Source: Phycisphaerales bacterium
Lineage (GTDB): Bacteria > Planctomycetota > Phycisphaerae > Phycisphaerales > UBA1924
NCBI GenBank assembly: GCA_029260555.1
Contig: JAJDCZ010000005.1
Location: 21,153-85,152 of the forward strand
DNA: 64,000 nucleotides
Reading direction: 5' to 3'
The position numbers were made by a program, and so were the translations under genes. Of this stretch, positions 1-9,469 are shown piece after piece. The notes under the pieces are model-generated. The model made no database searches. It saw only the letters and a program-made list of their open reading frames with translations, and was not told the origin of the DNA. Positions within the stretch are counted from its first letter, which is position 1; each line of letters opens with the position of its first letter.

Positions 1-367
1 GAGCTTCTTCCTGTGAGATAGATTCTTTGGCAATGTTGGGATTGACCATTGCAACACGCAAGTCCATGTTGTTCTCAAGCGTGGCCTGCCTGACGCGCTC
101 GATGCTGAACTCCATTTTTTGAACACCTGCGAATCGATCCGCCAGAGGATCGGCCATGGCGTTTTGCTCTGGGAGGGGTGCTTGATGGGACTTGAGGTCC
201 AGAGGCTGAATGTTTTGCAGCTGGGCAATGCTGACGCGCTTGCCCAGGTCTGCATCGTATGTGCGAAATGGATTGGAACAACCCGTGCCCAGAAGTACTG
301 TGCATATCCCAAAGCCCATGATGGCACTACGGGCAAAATGCTTGGCCGATTCTTGTGTTTTGATCAT
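1..367 (-). CDS. TolC-family outer-membrane efflux protein, N-terminal part
   Basis: Partial gene running off the left edge; 122 residues are readable. The N-terminus has a basic stretch, a hydrophobic segment (about residues 15-29) and Cys30 in an L-G-T-G-C context, so it is probably an outer-membrane lipoprotein although the lipobox is imperfect. The visible mature part has a helical pattern like the start of outer-membrane efflux channels. It follows the MacB-like permease by 34 bases and is the last visible gene of an adaptor-ATPase-permease operon, which is the main reason for the TolC call. Such proteins form the outer-membrane exit duct of tripartite pumps. The channel domain lies outside the window, so family membership is inferred. 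Confidence 0.7.
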   Translation of the reverse strand, partial: MIKTQESAKHFARSAIMGFGICTVLLGTGCSNPFRTYDADLGKRVSIAQLQNIQPLDLKSHQAPLPEQNAMADPLADRFAGVQKMEFSIERVRQATLENNMDLRVAMVNPNIAKESISQEEA

Positions 368-401
368 CGGTGAGTAAAAACCTGTTTCTGAACTGATGGT
401 G

Positions 402-1643
402 TTATTCGTGACGCAATGCGTCGATGGGATTGAGCCTGGCGGCTTTGATTGCAGGGAACATGCCAAAGATGATGCCGGTGGCAGCACTGAAACCCACCGA
501 GAGAACGATAGCCCAGAAGGGCACGGAAGCTTTTGAGAGGGGCGAATCCGGCATGAGGCGAAGACCAAGCACAAAGCCTTCGCCGATCAATAGCCCGATA
601 CCTGCCCCGACCAGGCACAAAACCACAGCTTCAACAAGGAACTGAGTCAAAATGATCATGGGGCGAGCGCCGACAGCTTTCCGCAGGCCGATCTCGCGTG
701 TGCGTTCGCTCACGCTGACCAGCATGATGTTCATGATCCCGATACCTCCGACCAGAAGCGAGATGGCAACGATGCCTCCAGCACCGGCTTTGATTGCACC
801 CGCCATGGAGTTGAACTGGTCGATGAACCGCTGCATGACCTGAATCTGAAAAGTATCTTCTTCATCGGGTTCGAGGCCGCGCATTTTGCGTAATACAAAG
901 CGGATTTCAGCGATGGCATCTTCAGCAGCATTGGGATCTTTGAGTTCCCCCTGGGCGTAGTTCAGCCAGCCATTGGGATTGAGTTTGCGAGCGGTGGAGA
1001 AGGGGATGAAGACTTCCGTGGAGGTGTCGCCGCCGCCGAACATGGCGGACATCTGAATGGTCTCGACCACGCCGACGATCAGGAATCTTCTGCCCGAGAC
1101 GAGGATGTAACTTCCCACGGGGTTTCGATCCAGATCCAGTTCCTGGATGGCGTGTTCATTAATCAGGCAGACCTGGCGTTTTTCATCTTCATCAATGGCT
1201 GAGAACTGACGGCCCTGAAGGATTTGGCGGTTTTCAATCTTGTGCCAGGAGGGCCACATACCGATGACCGAGACGCTGTCGATGGTTCGCTTGCCGTGTG
1301 CGATGGAATACCCGCCGTACCACATGGGGACGATGAGATCCAGAGATTCGCTGTGTTTGAGGATTTCGGTGACTTCGATTTCTTTGAGTTGAACTTCGCG
1401 CCATGTGATTTTGTTGCGCATTGATTCGGGGCGTCTGCCGTCGATGAAGACTCGCTTGGCGCCAAACTTTTCAAACTCGCCGAGGATGTTGTTTTGTAAC
1501 CCATCAAGAGCTGCGATGACGGAGATGACCGATGCAACGCCGATGATGACACCCAGGGTAGTGAGCATGGATCTTATTTTGTTAGAAAAGATCTGGCTGA
1601 GCGCGAGGAAGACAGTCTGAAATGCAAGTCTGAGCAGAATCAT
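402..1643 (-). CDS. MacB-type ABC transporter permease
   Basis: 413 residues with FtsX/MacB architecture. One transmembrane helix near residues 22-45 follows the typical [16 protein letters not shown] start. A periplasmic MacB_PCD-like domain spans about 50-270, and three C-terminal helices start near residue 285, with the family motif around [13 protein letters not shown]. It should act in the inner membrane as a dimer with the ATPase encoded immediately upstream, moving substrate from the periplasm to the outer-membrane channel rather than across the inner membrane. The start overlaps the ATPase stop by four bases (1640-1643), indicating translational coupling. The substrate cannot be read from the sequence; macrolides, peptides, lipoproteins or siderophores are known for the family. 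Confidence 0.9.
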   Translation of the reverse strand: MILLRLAFQTVFLALSQIFSNKIRSMLTTLGVIIGVASVISVIAALDGLQNNILGEFEKFGAKRVFIDGRRPESMRNKITWREVQLKEIEVTEILKHSESLDLIVPMWYGGYSIAHGKRTIDSVSVIGMWPSWHKIENRQILQGRQFSAIDEDEKRQVCLINEHAIQELDLDRNPVGSYILVSGRRFLIVGVVETIQMSAMFGGGDTSTEVFIPFSTARKLNPNGWLNYAQGELKDPNAAEDAIAEIRFVLRKMRGLEPDEEDTFQIQVMQRFIDQFNSMAGAIKAGAGGIVAISLLVGGIGIMNIMLVSVSERTREIGLRKAVGARPMIILTQFLVEAVVLCLVGAGIGLLIGEGFVLGLRLMPDSPLSKASVPFWAIVLSVGFSAATGIIFGMFPAIKAARLNPIDALRHE

Positions 1644-2539
1644 GGCTGAATGACTCCTCTTGCAGGTTTTGTTCCCGGCATTGTATGAATCGAGGAAGCA
1701 TCCAGAGCCTCTGTCTCTTGTGAAAGCTCGTGAGCACGCTTTGTCGAGTTGTTTGTAGAAGTGTCATCAAGCTGCTTTGGTATGTGATTCTGATCGATGT
1801 CTTGCACCTGCGTCTGGATGGTTGAAGCCATTGCAGTGACAAACTTGCGGTGCAATGGATCTTCTGCTGTAGGATTGTCTGAGATGACCTTGCCATCACT
1901 GAGACGCACGATTCGCTGGGCATGGCTGGCGACTTCCTCTTCGTGCGTCACGATGATGATGGTCTGCCCTTCATCGTGAAGTTGTTTGAAAAGTGCGATG
2001 ATTTCGCTGGATGTGGTTGAATCCAGGTTGCCGGTAGGCTCATCTGCCAGCAAGATACTGGGTTCAGAGACCAGTGCCCGCGCTACCGCCACCCGCTGCC
2101 TCTGGCCGCCGGAGAGCTGGTTGGGGCGATGGCTCATTCGAGTTTCCAGCCCCACACGCTTGAGGGCATTTTTAGCTCGCTTGCGCGCTTTGAACATGCC
2201 TTTGGAATACAGCAGGGGGAGCATGACATTTTTCAGAGCAGACTGTCTGGGCAAGAGCTCGAACGATTGAAAGATGAAACCGATTTCCTGGTTGCGCACG
2301 CGGGCCAATGCCCCAGCTCTCATTTTGTGAGTGGGCTTTCCATTGAGTGTGTAGATGCCACTGGAGGGTCGATCCAGGCACCCCAGGATGTTCATCAGCG
2401 TGCTTTTGCCTGAGCCTGAAGCACCCATGATGGCTACAAACTCGTTGCGCTGGATATCAAGATCGACGCCATCGAGTGCGCGTACGCGCTCGACACCCAT
2501 CTTGTATACCTTGCGAAGTTTGCGAATCCTGATAGTCAC
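1640..2539 (-). CDS. MacB/LolD-type ABC transporter ATPase
   Basis: 299 residues. All nucleotide-binding motifs are visible: Walker [10 protein letters not shown] (about residue 39), signature [15 protein letters not shown], Walker [13 protein letters not shown] and the switch histidine in VTHEEE. The core is about 230 residues as in LolD/MacB-type ATPases. A C-terminal tail of roughly 60 polar residues has no recognisable domain and is unusual for the family. It lies six bases after the adaptor gene and overlaps the permease by four bases, so the three subunits are co-translated. It powers the permease encoded next to it. Confidence 0.93.
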   Translation of the reverse strand: MTIRIRKLRKVYKMGVERVRALDGVDLDIQRNEFVAIMGASGSGKSTLMNILGCLDRPSSGIYTLNGKPTHKMRAGALARVRNQEIGFIFQSFELLPRQSALKNVMLPLLYSKGMFKARKRAKNALKRVGLETRMSHRPNQLSGGQRQRVAVARALVSEPSILLADEPTGNLDSTTSSEIIALFKQLHDEGQTIIIVTHEEEVASHAQRIVRLSDGKVISDNPTAEDPLHRKFVTAMASTIQTQVQDIDQNHIPKQLDDTSTNNSTKRAHELSQETEALDASSIHTMPGTKPARGVIQP

Positions 2540-2545
2540 TGCTGA

Positions 2546-3874
2546 TCAGCCCTTCTCGCCTGGTGCTTGAGTGTCTGTTTCTTCTTCAGATGCTGATTCC
2601 TCAGCAGCCTTTTCTTGTTCATTTTCTTTCTTGACATCTTCCTCGTCACGAACTAGCTCATCATGCTTGATTTTCAGCAGTTCTTTGTATGGGCCGACGA
2701 TGATCCGGTCGTCATCGCTCAGGCCGCTGAGGACGACCGTGTGCGTCAGGTCGCTGGTGCCAACACTGACAGGTGTGACCACCGCTTTGCCATCAACAAA
2801 CCGGTACACCACGCGGGCGTGGGTTTTTTTCTGATCGACATTGGGATTTTCTTTGCGAATGTCACTGGGCAGGTCGTCAATGGCCAGATCCATCACGGCC
2901 TGGCTGGGGATTTTAATAACATCCCGTGTGGTTTTGATCTGGATATCGGTGTTGGCATTGCCACCGAGCCAGAGCAGGCGATCGCCTGGCATATTTATGG
3001 AAATCTCTGCTTCGATGTAGGCTGTGCCATCGCGCCAGACTTCGCGGTGCAACTTGACGCGGTCAACGGTGCCTTGGAATGTCTCATCAGGAAAAGCGTT
3101 GATATAGATTGTTGCATCCTGGTCTGACTCGATAAGCGCTACATTGGATTCATCAACCCGGGCACGCATGAGCATATCAGACATATCCGCGATGGTCATG
3201 ATCGTTGAACCGATGTTGTTGAATGTGCCCAGCACATTCTCGCCGATCTTGTTGTTCAACCGGGTGATGGTGCCATCGATGGGCGAGGTAATGACGGTGT
3301 AATCGACATTCTTCTTTGCTCTTGTGATAGACGAACGGGCAATCTCAATAGATTGCTCAGCCATCTTCACGCCCGCCTGGGCTTGACGGAATCGTGCTTC
3401 TGCAGCATCAAGCTCAGCCTTGGAAATGTCGTTGGTCGTCAACAACTCACGAGCCCGCACCACAGCAAGGTCTGCTTCAACAAGTGAGGCTTTGGCGCTT
3501 TCTACCCGCGCTTCTTCGCTTTTCAGCTGAGCCTGGGTCGATTCAAGCGATGCCACCAGATCCTTGGAATCCAGCCGCACCAGCACATCGCCCTCTTTGA
3601 CATGATCACCCTCTTTAAAAGGCATCGCGGTGATCATGGCTGACACCCTTGAGGATATATTGACCATATTGCGAGGCTCAATGGACCCGGGTGCATTAAC
3701 GGTGCGTGTGAGATCCCCCCTGGATACTGCCTCCAGCCGAACGACCTTGGCTTTGGGCTTGTTTTCGAGCTTGGCTCTGAACTGATCAAACTGAGGCGAC
3801 TTGACCAGTGCAAACACCCCGCTGCCCAGCAGCACCACGATCACAATAAAAATCACTGCCAGCCGTTTCCACAC
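2546..3874 (-). CDS. HlyD/MacA-type efflux adaptor (membrane fusion protein)
   Basis: 442 residues from a GTG start at 3874, chosen because GGAGGA lies just upstream and the N-terminus becomes a proper membrane anchor (hydrophobic residues about 5-23). The longer frame to an upstream ATG only adds a basic, low-complexity stretch. A barrel-sandwich/lipoyl half (SRVSAMITAMPFKEGDHVKEG), a long coiled-coil hairpin (about 115-185), the second lipoyl half (TSPIDGTITRL) and a beta-barrel domain follow in order. The C-terminal 50 residues are highly charged (E/K rich). It bridges the inner-membrane permease and the TolC-like channel. First gene of the operon; a G-rich tract precedes it. Confidence 0.9.
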   Translation of the reverse strand: MWKRLAVIFIVIVVLLGSGVFALVKSPQFDQFRAKLENKPKAKVVRLEAVSRGDLTRTVNAPGSIEPRNMVNISSRVSAMITAMPFKEGDHVKEGDVLVRLDSKDLVASLESTQAQLKSEEARVESAKASLVEADLAVVRARELLTTNDISKAELDAAEARFRQAQAGVKMAEQSIEIARSSITRAKKNVDYTVITSPIDGTITRLNNKIGENVLGTFNNIGSTIMTIADMSDMLMRARVDESNVALIESDQDATIYINAFPDETFQGTVDRVKLHREVWRDGTAYIEAEISINMPGDRLLWLGGNANTDIQIKTTRDVIKIPSQAVMDLAIDDLPSDIRKENPNVDQKKTHARVVYRFVDGKAVVTPVSVGTSDLTHTVVLSGLSDDDRIIVGPYKELLKIKHDELVRDEEDVKKENEQEKAAEESASEEETDTQAPGEKG

Positions 3875-3894
3875 GAGACATTCCTCCGCTCTTT

Positions 3895-3916
3895 CCCCCC
3901 TCCCTTTCCCCCTCCC
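3895..3916 (-). other. G-quadruplex-like tract in the adaptor 5' leader
   Basis: On the minus (coding) strand this 22-base stretch has four runs of at least three G separated by one to three A, fitting the G3+N1-7 quadruplex pattern. It ends about 20 bases upstream of the GTG start of the adaptor gene and merges into the Shine-Dalgarno region. Two similar tracts precede carB and atpA. Confidence 0.5.
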
Positions 3917-4106
3917 ATTCCTCAGCCTGTCATACGCTGCTATCTTACGAACGCCTATGCCATTGATCATACGCAGAGGCACCTATTCCACTACCTGACC
4001 CCGAAAGAGACATTGTTGGCAAAAAGGCACAGCGTCTTTCACCTGCAACCACCTTTATTATGACTTATACCGGTTCAGGCTATTCCGGTTCGCTTCTGTA
4101 GACCTG

Positions 4107-5741
4107 TCAGAGCCCAAGTTTCTCAGCCAGGTAATCGCCCACGGAAGCAATCGAGATCCTCTCCTGGCTCAATGAATCACGATCACGCACCGTCACCGTG
4201 TTGTGGTTAGGCGAGTCAGCATCAAGCGTCTCGCCATCAATCGTAAAGCAGAATGGACACCCAGCCTCATCCATACGGGCATAACGCTTGCCGATGGACT
4301 GTTTCTCATCATAATCAATGGTGCCAAGATGCCCGAACCGGTTGCGAAGCTCTGCTGCCAATGGTGCAGCCACTTCGGGCATGCCACCTTTTTTAACCAA
4401 TGGAAAAACGGCAGCCTTGATGGGGGCAATGCGAGGATGAAACTTCATATAGACACCAGAGGCACGCTCTGGATCAGGGGTGTAGGCTTCACAAAGCAAG
4501 GCCAGAACACCTCGATCAAGACCAGCTGAAGGTTCGATAACATGTGGGAGGTAGCGTTCGCCTTTGGGTTGGCCATTCTTGGCAAGTTCGCCTCGGGTGT
4601 TATCAAAGTAATCGAGTTTGGTCTTGGCGTGCTCGGCGTGTTGTTTGAGATCAAAGTTGGTTCGATCTGCGATGCCTTCGAGCTCACCAAAGCCCGGAGC
4701 AGTGAAGGGGAACTTGTATTCGATGTCAGATGTGCCTGCACCTTCCTTGGCGTAATGAGCCAGTTCATCCTTGTCGTGTTCGCGAAGGATGAGGTTGTCG
4801 CCTTTGAGCCCCAGATCCTGCCACCATGCCATGCGCCAGTCACGCCAGAAGACATACCAGTCTTTGGCGTCATCGGGATGGCAGAAGAACTCGATCTCCA
4901 TCTGCTCAAACTCGCGGCTACGAAATGTAAAGTTTCTCGGCGTAACCTCATTACGAAACGCCTTGCCGGTCTGGGCGATGCCGAAGGGGACCGACACGCG
5001 CGTGGTATCAACGACATTCTTGAAGTTGATGAAGATGCCTTGAGCGGTTTCAGGGCGAAGATAAGCCTTGTTGGTTTCGATATCACCTGTCGCGCCGATG
5101 ACGGTTGGGAACATGAGGTTAAAGGCGCGAGGTTCGGTGAGTGTCCCGACTTCTTTGGCATCTGGGCCGACGGTAATTGTGAGTTCATCTGCACCCAGTT
5201 CGGTCAAGGAGCAGATGTCAACACCATCTTCCGGGATGTCCTTTTTCTTGTACTTTGACAGTTTTTTGAGTGCGTTGGCAAAGGATTTATCATCGTTTTC
5301 GATAAAAGCGTAGATCTGGCCAGTGGAATCGCCCTTTTCGCCCATGCACATAAGATGATCTGCGCGGTACCGATTCTTGGTTTCGCGACAATCTACCATT
5401 GGATCATTGAATCCGCCGACATGCCCGGATGCTTCCCAGACCTTCGGGTTCTGGATGATGGAGGTGTCGACCGGCACAATGGAGACGGGTTTGCCATCAG
5501 GGCCGAGTTTGCCGTTGCAGCCTTTCATGACGACATCGGTCCACCAGGCATCGCGGAGGTTTTTTTTGAGTTGGGCACCGAGTGGGCCGTAGTCCCAGAA
5601 GCCGTTGATGCCGCCATAGATTTCGGATGCGGGATAGATGAACCCTCGGCGTTTGCACAGAGCCATGATGTCATCCATGGATTTGCTGGCTGGATCAGAG
5701 GCTGTGCTGCATTGAGCTTGAGAATCGGTCCCGCTGGACAT
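4107..5741 (-). CDS. glyS: Glycyl-tRNA synthetase (dimeric, single-chain type)
   Basis: 544 residues from ATG 5741, which has AAGGAG six bases upstream; an in-frame 48-codon extension overlaps a repeat and looks non-coding. Class II motifs are visible: YGPLGAQLKKNL near the start, LRPETAQGIFINF, FRNEVTPRNFTFRSREFEQME (motif 2) and the motif 3 region PSAGLDRGVLALL, followed by an anticodon-binding domain. It charges tRNA-Gly in the cytosol. This is the alpha2 archaeal/eukaryotic-like type found in many bacteria, not the alpha2beta2 glyQ/glyS type. It stands alone on the minus strand between the efflux operon and bpt. Confidence 0.95.
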   Translation of the reverse strand: MSSGTDSQAQCSTASDPASKSMDDIMALCKRRGFIYPASEIYGGINGFWDYGPLGAQLKKNLRDAWWTDVVMKGCNGKLGPDGKPVSIVPVDTSIIQNPKVWEASGHVGGFNDPMVDCRETKNRYRADHLMCMGEKGDSTGQIYAFIENDDKSFANALKKLSKYKKKDIPEDGVDICSLTELGADELTITVGPDAKEVGTLTEPRAFNLMFPTVIGATGDIETNKAYLRPETAQGIFINFKNVVDTTRVSVPFGIAQTGKAFRNEVTPRNFTFRSREFEQMEIEFFCHPDDAKDWYVFWRDWRMAWWQDLGLKGDNLILREHDKDELAHYAKEGAGTSDIEYKFPFTAPGFGELEGIADRTNFDLKQHAEHAKTKLDYFDNTRGELAKNGQPKGERYLPHVIEPSAGLDRGVLALLCEAYTPDPERASGVYMKFHPRIAPIKAAVFPLVKKGGMPEVAAPLAAELRNRFGHLGTIDYDEKQSIGKRYARMDEAGCPFCFTIDGETLDADSPNHNTVTVRDRDSLSQERISIASVGDYLAEKLGL

Positions 5742-5833
5742 GGTGAACTCCTTGGTCTGAATGGTGCCAATCCTATTCCTCGTTGGGGCTTGAGTCTTAG
5801 TCAATGTGTTTGGGACTGTGTTTGACATCTGAC

Positions 5834-5915
5834 GAGCCGCGACCGTGAGGGAGCGAGAGTTGTAGTAAAGACTTTGGGAAAACAAGGAAGAATCGCTCCC
5901 TGACGGTCGCAGCTC
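5834..5915. repeat. Dispersed inverted repeat, copy 1
   Basis: Arms at 5834-5855 and 5894-5915 are complementary with two mismatches; the left arm starts GAGCCGCGACCGTGAGGGAG. It lies upstream of glyS, with about 38 bases between the arms. The same repeat recurs near 39.4 kb and, degenerate, at 40.6 kb. It could be a small non-autonomous mobile or REP-like element or a bidirectional terminator. Confidence 0.75.
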
Positions 5916-6065
5916 ATTAAAGATGAATGCTGCTGGTCAGATTCATGAACCTGTTTTTGCCATCAAACACATCTGATTGATGCATCATCTGGTCGTTTGA
6001 CTTCAAGCCCGGTTATTGTCATTGCTGCAAAGAGCCTTGCTTGTGGGTTGCTACAGTTGTGGCTC

Positions 6066-6839
6066 ATGGATGAACAAAGCAAGCCAACATCAAGACCCAA
6101 GCTGGGGATGAACTTGTCGCTTCCTGTCTTCAAGACGCAGGAGCATCCCTGTCCATATTTGCCCGGCAACTATGCATCAGAGCTGGTGGTTGGCTCGCGC
6201 GGGCTTGATTCAGCCATGTATGAAAAGCTCATGCATCAGGGGTTTCGGCGCTCCGGTGTGATGTTCTACGCAACGGATTGCCCGGGCTGCCAGGCTTGTG
6301 TGCCCATTCGTGTGCCTGTGGATCAGTTCAGGCTTTCCAAGAGTCAGAAACGGGCTCTGAACAAGAACCGTGATGTAGAGGTCAGGGTTCTTTCAGAACC
6401 GTTGTGCGATGAAGCCAGGCACGAGTTGCTGTGCCGATATGAAACTTTCAAGCATGGCGGAAAGAATGTGCCTTCGTTTGACGAGTTTGAAGCCAACTTC
6501 TGCTTTTCCACCATCCACACCATCGAGATGGATTATCTGATCGATGGCAAGCTCATAGGCGTGGGGCTGGTGGATGTTTGCCCTGATTCGCTTTCGAGCG
6601 TCTACTTCTACTTCGAGCCCGAGTATGCCAAACGAAGTCTGGGGATTTTCTCAGCCTTGACAGAGATCCAGGAAACAGGACGCCGAGGTCTGCGTTATTG
6701 GCACATGGGGTTTGTGGTGCGAGGCTGCGCCAAAATGGATTACAAAAATACCTTTCGTCCCCATGAAGTGCGCGATTCACTCGGATTCTGGTCGGTTCCT
6801 CATGCCCGGCGCAAGCTGAACCCCAGACTTGGGTCTTGA
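6066..6839 (+). CDS. bpt: Aspartate/glutamate leucyltransferase
   Basis: 257 residues from ATG 6066; the frame is open further upstream, and ATG 6108 is also possible because conserved sequence begins near HPCPYLPG. It belongs to the Bpt/ATE arginyl- and leucyl-transferase family: YATDCPGCQACVPIRV with its cysteine cluster, the SKSQKRALNKN segment, FCFSTIHTIEMDY and the C-terminal YWHMGF...CAKMDYKNTFRPHE. It transfers leucine from charged tRNA to proteins with N-terminal Asp or Glu, marking them for ClpS/ClpAP-type N-degron degradation. It is a single gene, upstream of and co-oriented with a pseudopilin gene, with no obvious operon partner. Confidence 0.92.
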   Translation: MDEQSKPTSRPKLGMNLSLPVFKTQEHPCPYLPGNYASELVVGSRGLDSAMYEKLMHQGFRRSGVMFYATDCPGCQACVPIRVPVDQFRLSKSQKRALNKNRDVEVRVLSEPLCDEARHELLCRYETFKHGGKNVPSFDEFEANFCFSTIHTIEMDYLIDGKLIGVGLVDVCPDSLSSVYFYFEPEYAKRSLGIFSALTEIQETGRRGLRYWHMGFVVRGCAKMDYKNTFRPHEVRDSLGFWSVPHARRKLNPRLGS

Positions 6840-6920
6840 TTTGGGATCACTATTCTGTCATACTATTGATGTCTTTCCTGCGGGGATTCACCCAAGACGA
6901 CTAGCGGAGATTTCAGACTG

Positions 6921-7769
6921 ATGTCCAACCGAAAAAAATCGGCGTTTACACTGATCGAACTTCTGGTGGTCATCGCCATCATCGCGCTCCTTATTGCCAT
7001 TTTGCTTCCCTCTCTTGGCAGCGCCCGTAATACTGCCAAGCAGGTTGTCTGCAGCTCGAACCTCAGACAAATGGGCATCGCCATGGCGGGATACACAAAG
7101 GACAATCAGGGATTCTTCCCGGGCGATCACTGGCAAGACCGAGGAACGCTCAATCTCTTTGCATGGCCCGGGCGGCTTCGCGTGTACATGGGCGACTCAA
7201 CCGATGGATTCTGGTGCCCATCAACACTCAGCGATTTCAAGTGGGTCAAAACCTACAGAGACTCTGCTATTCCCAGCGGCACCGATGGTCAGGGATCCCC
7301 GACTCTCTTTGGTTATGAAGAGTTTGAAAGACCACTGCGAGGCACACGCCAGGATATGACCATCACCTATGGATACAACGGCTGGGGTGTCGGCGATATT
7401 CAAGGTGCTTGTGGAGGGATGTTCGGCCTCGGCGGGCATGTTGCATGGACCAACCGCGACAACATGAATGAACGCCGACTGTGGGAGATTCCCCAGCACT
7501 GGGTTCAGCAGCCCAGCGATATGATCGCTCTGGCTGACAATACCGTGAACTTTAACTGGGATGCCTGGATTACTCCCAAGACTCAGAACTGGCGAAACTG
7601 GCCCGGTGATCGCCACTTTGATGGCTCAAATGTGCTGTTCGTTGATGGTCATGCCAAGCACATGAAGCAAAAAGACCTTATTGATAACCCGGACCGCACC
7701 ATTCAGGAACAGAAAAGGGCAAGAAGACGCTGGAACTTTGATTACGACCCACGCCTTGAATGTCTGTAA
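6921..7769 (+). CDS. Type II secretion/pilin-like protein with prepilin N-terminus
   Basis: 282 residues. The N-terminus [23 protein letters not shown] is a class III (prepilin peptidase) signal, here without the usual Gly before Phe (Ala instead), followed by one long hydrophobic helix. The C-terminal part has the VLFVDGHAKHM element (the H-X9-DG type end of DUF1559-like proteins). These proteins are massively expanded in Planctomycetota and are presumed pseudopilins of unknown assembly. A possible operon with the following small zinc-ribbon gene (36-base gap). Confidence 0.9.
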   Translation: MSNRKKSAFTLIELLVVIAIIALLIAILLPSLGSARNTAKQVVCSSNLRQMGIAMAGYTKDNQGFFPGDHWQDRGTLNLFAWPGRLRVYMGDSTDGFWCPSTLSDFKWVKTYRDSAIPSGTDGQGSPTLFGYEEFERPLRGTRQDMTITYGYNGWGVGDIQGACGGMFGLGGHVAWTNRDNMNERRLWEIPQHWVQQPSDMIALADNTVNFNWDAWITPKTQNWRNWPGDRHFDGSNVLFVDGHAKHMKQKDLIDNPDRTIQEQKRARRRWNFDYDPRLECL

Positions 7770-7805
7770 ACCATCCAGCACCTTGACCCGCAAACGAGCT
7801 TTCAT

Positions 7806-8168
7806 ATGACCCTCAAAAGTATCATTCAACTTCTTGTTGCGATTGCCCTGCTGGCAGCAGCGGGTGTTCTGGTGGCAAAGAATCTGGCCAAGTCATCCGG
7901 TACCAACTCTGACGGGCCGCCAAAGGAAATTCACTTTCAATGCGCTACCGAATCATGCCAGGCGGTCTTTACGGTGCCTTTCAAGGATGTTCGGGCGTAC
8001 GCTGAGAACTCTGAGGGGTCGTATCCCTGTCCCGAGTGTGGCAAACACTTTACGCATGAGGTGTACAAGTGCAGCAACTGTGATGCTGCTCTGGAGCCAG
8101 TCGGGCACGGCGGGTTCCCTGAGGTCTGCCCAAGTTGTGGAGAGGCGATTCGTCCACCCGGCGCCTGA
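7806..8168 (+). CDS. Small membrane protein with zinc-ribbon cysteines
   Basis: 120 residues. One N-terminal transmembrane segment (about residues 6-24) is followed by a soluble part with three pairs of cysteines (CPEC, CSNC, CPSC) and an N-terminal C-x4-C pair, suggesting double zinc ribbons. No family is recognised. It sits between a pseudopilin gene and a secreted dockerin protein gene, all co-oriented, so a role in the cell envelope is possible but unproven. Confidence 0.7.
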   Translation: MTLKSIIQLLVAIALLAAAGVLVAKNLAKSSGTNSDGPPKEIHFQCATESCQAVFTVPFKDVRAYAENSEGSYPCPECGKHFTHEVYKCSNCDAALEPVGHGGFPEVCPSCGEAIRPPGA

Positions 8169-8208
8169 TGGCCGGCAAGACACTGTCGTTGTGGGTGGGG
8201 AGAAAATA

Positions 8209-8940
8209 ATGTCTGAACCCAATCAAGCAAGAGAGCATTCACGCAGGCGAGCTGTGTGTGGCGGGCTGTCGTCTGCCAGAGTCTTGGGGGTTCTGGCGGC
8301 ACTGCTGCTGGCGACACCAACTGTGCAGGCTCATATTTTTCACTTTATTGCGCTCCTCAACGGCCAGACGGTTTTGCCTCCGGTTCAAACGCCGGTGACG
8401 GGCACCGCGGTGTTTCAATACAACCATCATGGGCTGTTGTTTGATATAGATCTTTTTATCGAAGGGCTGACACTTGCGGATCTGGCGAACACAGGTCCCA
8501 ACAACACCCCCGTGCATATTCACACCGCACCGCTCGGCGCCAATGGTCCAATTGTGCTTGATCTGGGGTGGATGACCCAGTTTGTCGAAGAACCCACAGG
8601 TCTGAGGCTGATCCTCAATGACGCTTTCCTCGGCGATCAGCAGGGCAATGTCTGGAGCGACTTTTTCCAGAACGAAGTAGACCTCTTTGATGAGAAGCTA
8701 TACATCGATGTCCACACCATCGCCCACCCCGAAGGCGAAGTTCGTGGCCAGCTTGTCGTTTCAGGTATTGGCTTGTGCCCGGCTGACTACAACAACGATG
8801 GCGTAGTGGATGTGCTGGACTTTTTTATCTTCGTCAACCTGTTCAGCCAGAACAGCTTTGAAGCGGATTTGAATCTTGATGGCACTGTGGATGTGCTGGA
8901 CTTTTTCCGGTTTATTGCAGTGTTTCAAGTTGGCTGCTGA
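8209..8940 (+). CDS. Secreted CHRD-domain protein with C-terminal dockerin-like module
   Basis: 243 residues from ATG 8209 (GGGGAG upstream; the longer open frame overlaps the previous gene). A signal peptide ends near ATPTVQA. A CHRD domain follows (about 45-190), recognisable by VHIHTAPLGANGPIV and the closing PEGEVRGQL. The C-terminal 55 residues hold two DVLDFF repeats with Ca-binding-like D-x-N-x-D-G loops and end in Gly-Cys, the GC-type dockerin arrangement of Phycisphaerae. CHRD domains are seen in extracellular proteins of unclear function. The terminal module probably anchors or sorts the protein. Confidence 0.85.
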   Translation: MSEPNQAREHSRRRAVCGGLSSARVLGVLAALLLATPTVQAHIFHFIALLNGQTVLPPVQTPVTGTAVFQYNHHGLLFDIDLFIEGLTLADLANTGPNNTPVHIHTAPLGANGPIVLDLGWMTQFVEEPTGLRLILNDAFLGDQQGNVWSDFFQNEVDLFDEKLYIDVHTIAHPEGEVRGQLVVSGIGLCPADYNNDGVVDVLDFFIFVNLFSQNSFEADLNLDGTVDVLDFFRFIAVFQVGC

Positions 8941-8991
8941 GCATTCAAATATATATGACAAACGCAGCCAGACCTGTCTAACAGCAGAATC

Positions 8992-9435
8992 TCAGGATTC
9001 GGCTGTGAATGTTGCACCCGCCAGCACGCCAAAGGCCACGATCTGGCCTTTTTCAAAGTCATCCGGGCTTTGGCGATCATCGGTGAGTTTGACGATTACG
9101 GGGATACCTGCGTTGACGGTGATGGTGCCTGCGGATGAATCGGTGCTCACGACCATGCCTTGCACTCGTCGAGGTCTGCCGATCACGGGATCAATGAAGC
9201 GCCCACCTGCCCCCACCACATCGACACGGCGTGCATGCACCTGAATCATGCCCATGGCTGTCTTGCCGACGGGCGTTGATATCTCGCTGGTGGAAATCAG
9301 GTGCAGTTGATAGTTGGTGTTGGGAAATGTGAGCCGAACCATCACGGGTCTGGTTGCGGTTTCTTCCTCAAAGCCATCGAAGGTGCCTCGGGCGATGTGA
9401 GGCTCGATTTTGATTGTGGGTTCGGGGTGAATCAT
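8992..9435 (-). CDS. Conserved-looking hypothetical protein
   Basis: 147 residues, mostly predicted beta-strand, with no signal peptide and no membrane segment. Segments such as GMIQVHARRVDVVGAGGRF and VVSTDSSAGTITVNAG suggest a small beta-barrel, but I recognise no family. It lies 34 bases downstream of the glutamine amidotransferase gene on the same strand and is probably co-transcribed with it. Confidence 0.6.
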   Translation of the reverse strand: MIHPEPTIKIEPHIARGTFDGFEEETATRPVMVRLTFPNTNYQLHLISTSEISTPVGKTAMGMIQVHARRVDVVGAGGRFIDPVIGRPRRVQGMVVSTDSSAGTITVNAGIPVIVKLTDDRQSPDDFEKGQIVAFGVLAGATFTAES

Positions 9436-9469
9436 GGTGTCATGAGCATAGGGCGTATGGCTGATGCGC

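Noticed and set aside
3875..3982. N-terminal extension of the efflux adaptor
   Set aside because: The extension is basic low-complexity sequence coded by a G-rich leader; the GTG at 3874 has a good Shine-Dalgarno and starts a normal membrane anchor.
4445..5258. Long antisense ORFs within glyS, carB, atpA and the PstS-like gene
   Set aside because: They mirror the codon pattern of well-supported genes on the other strand and show no domains.
5742..5885. 48-residue N-terminal extension of glyS
   Set aside because: It runs into the dispersed inverted repeat and is not like other glycyl-tRNA synthetases; the ATG at 5741 has a clear Shine-Dalgarno.
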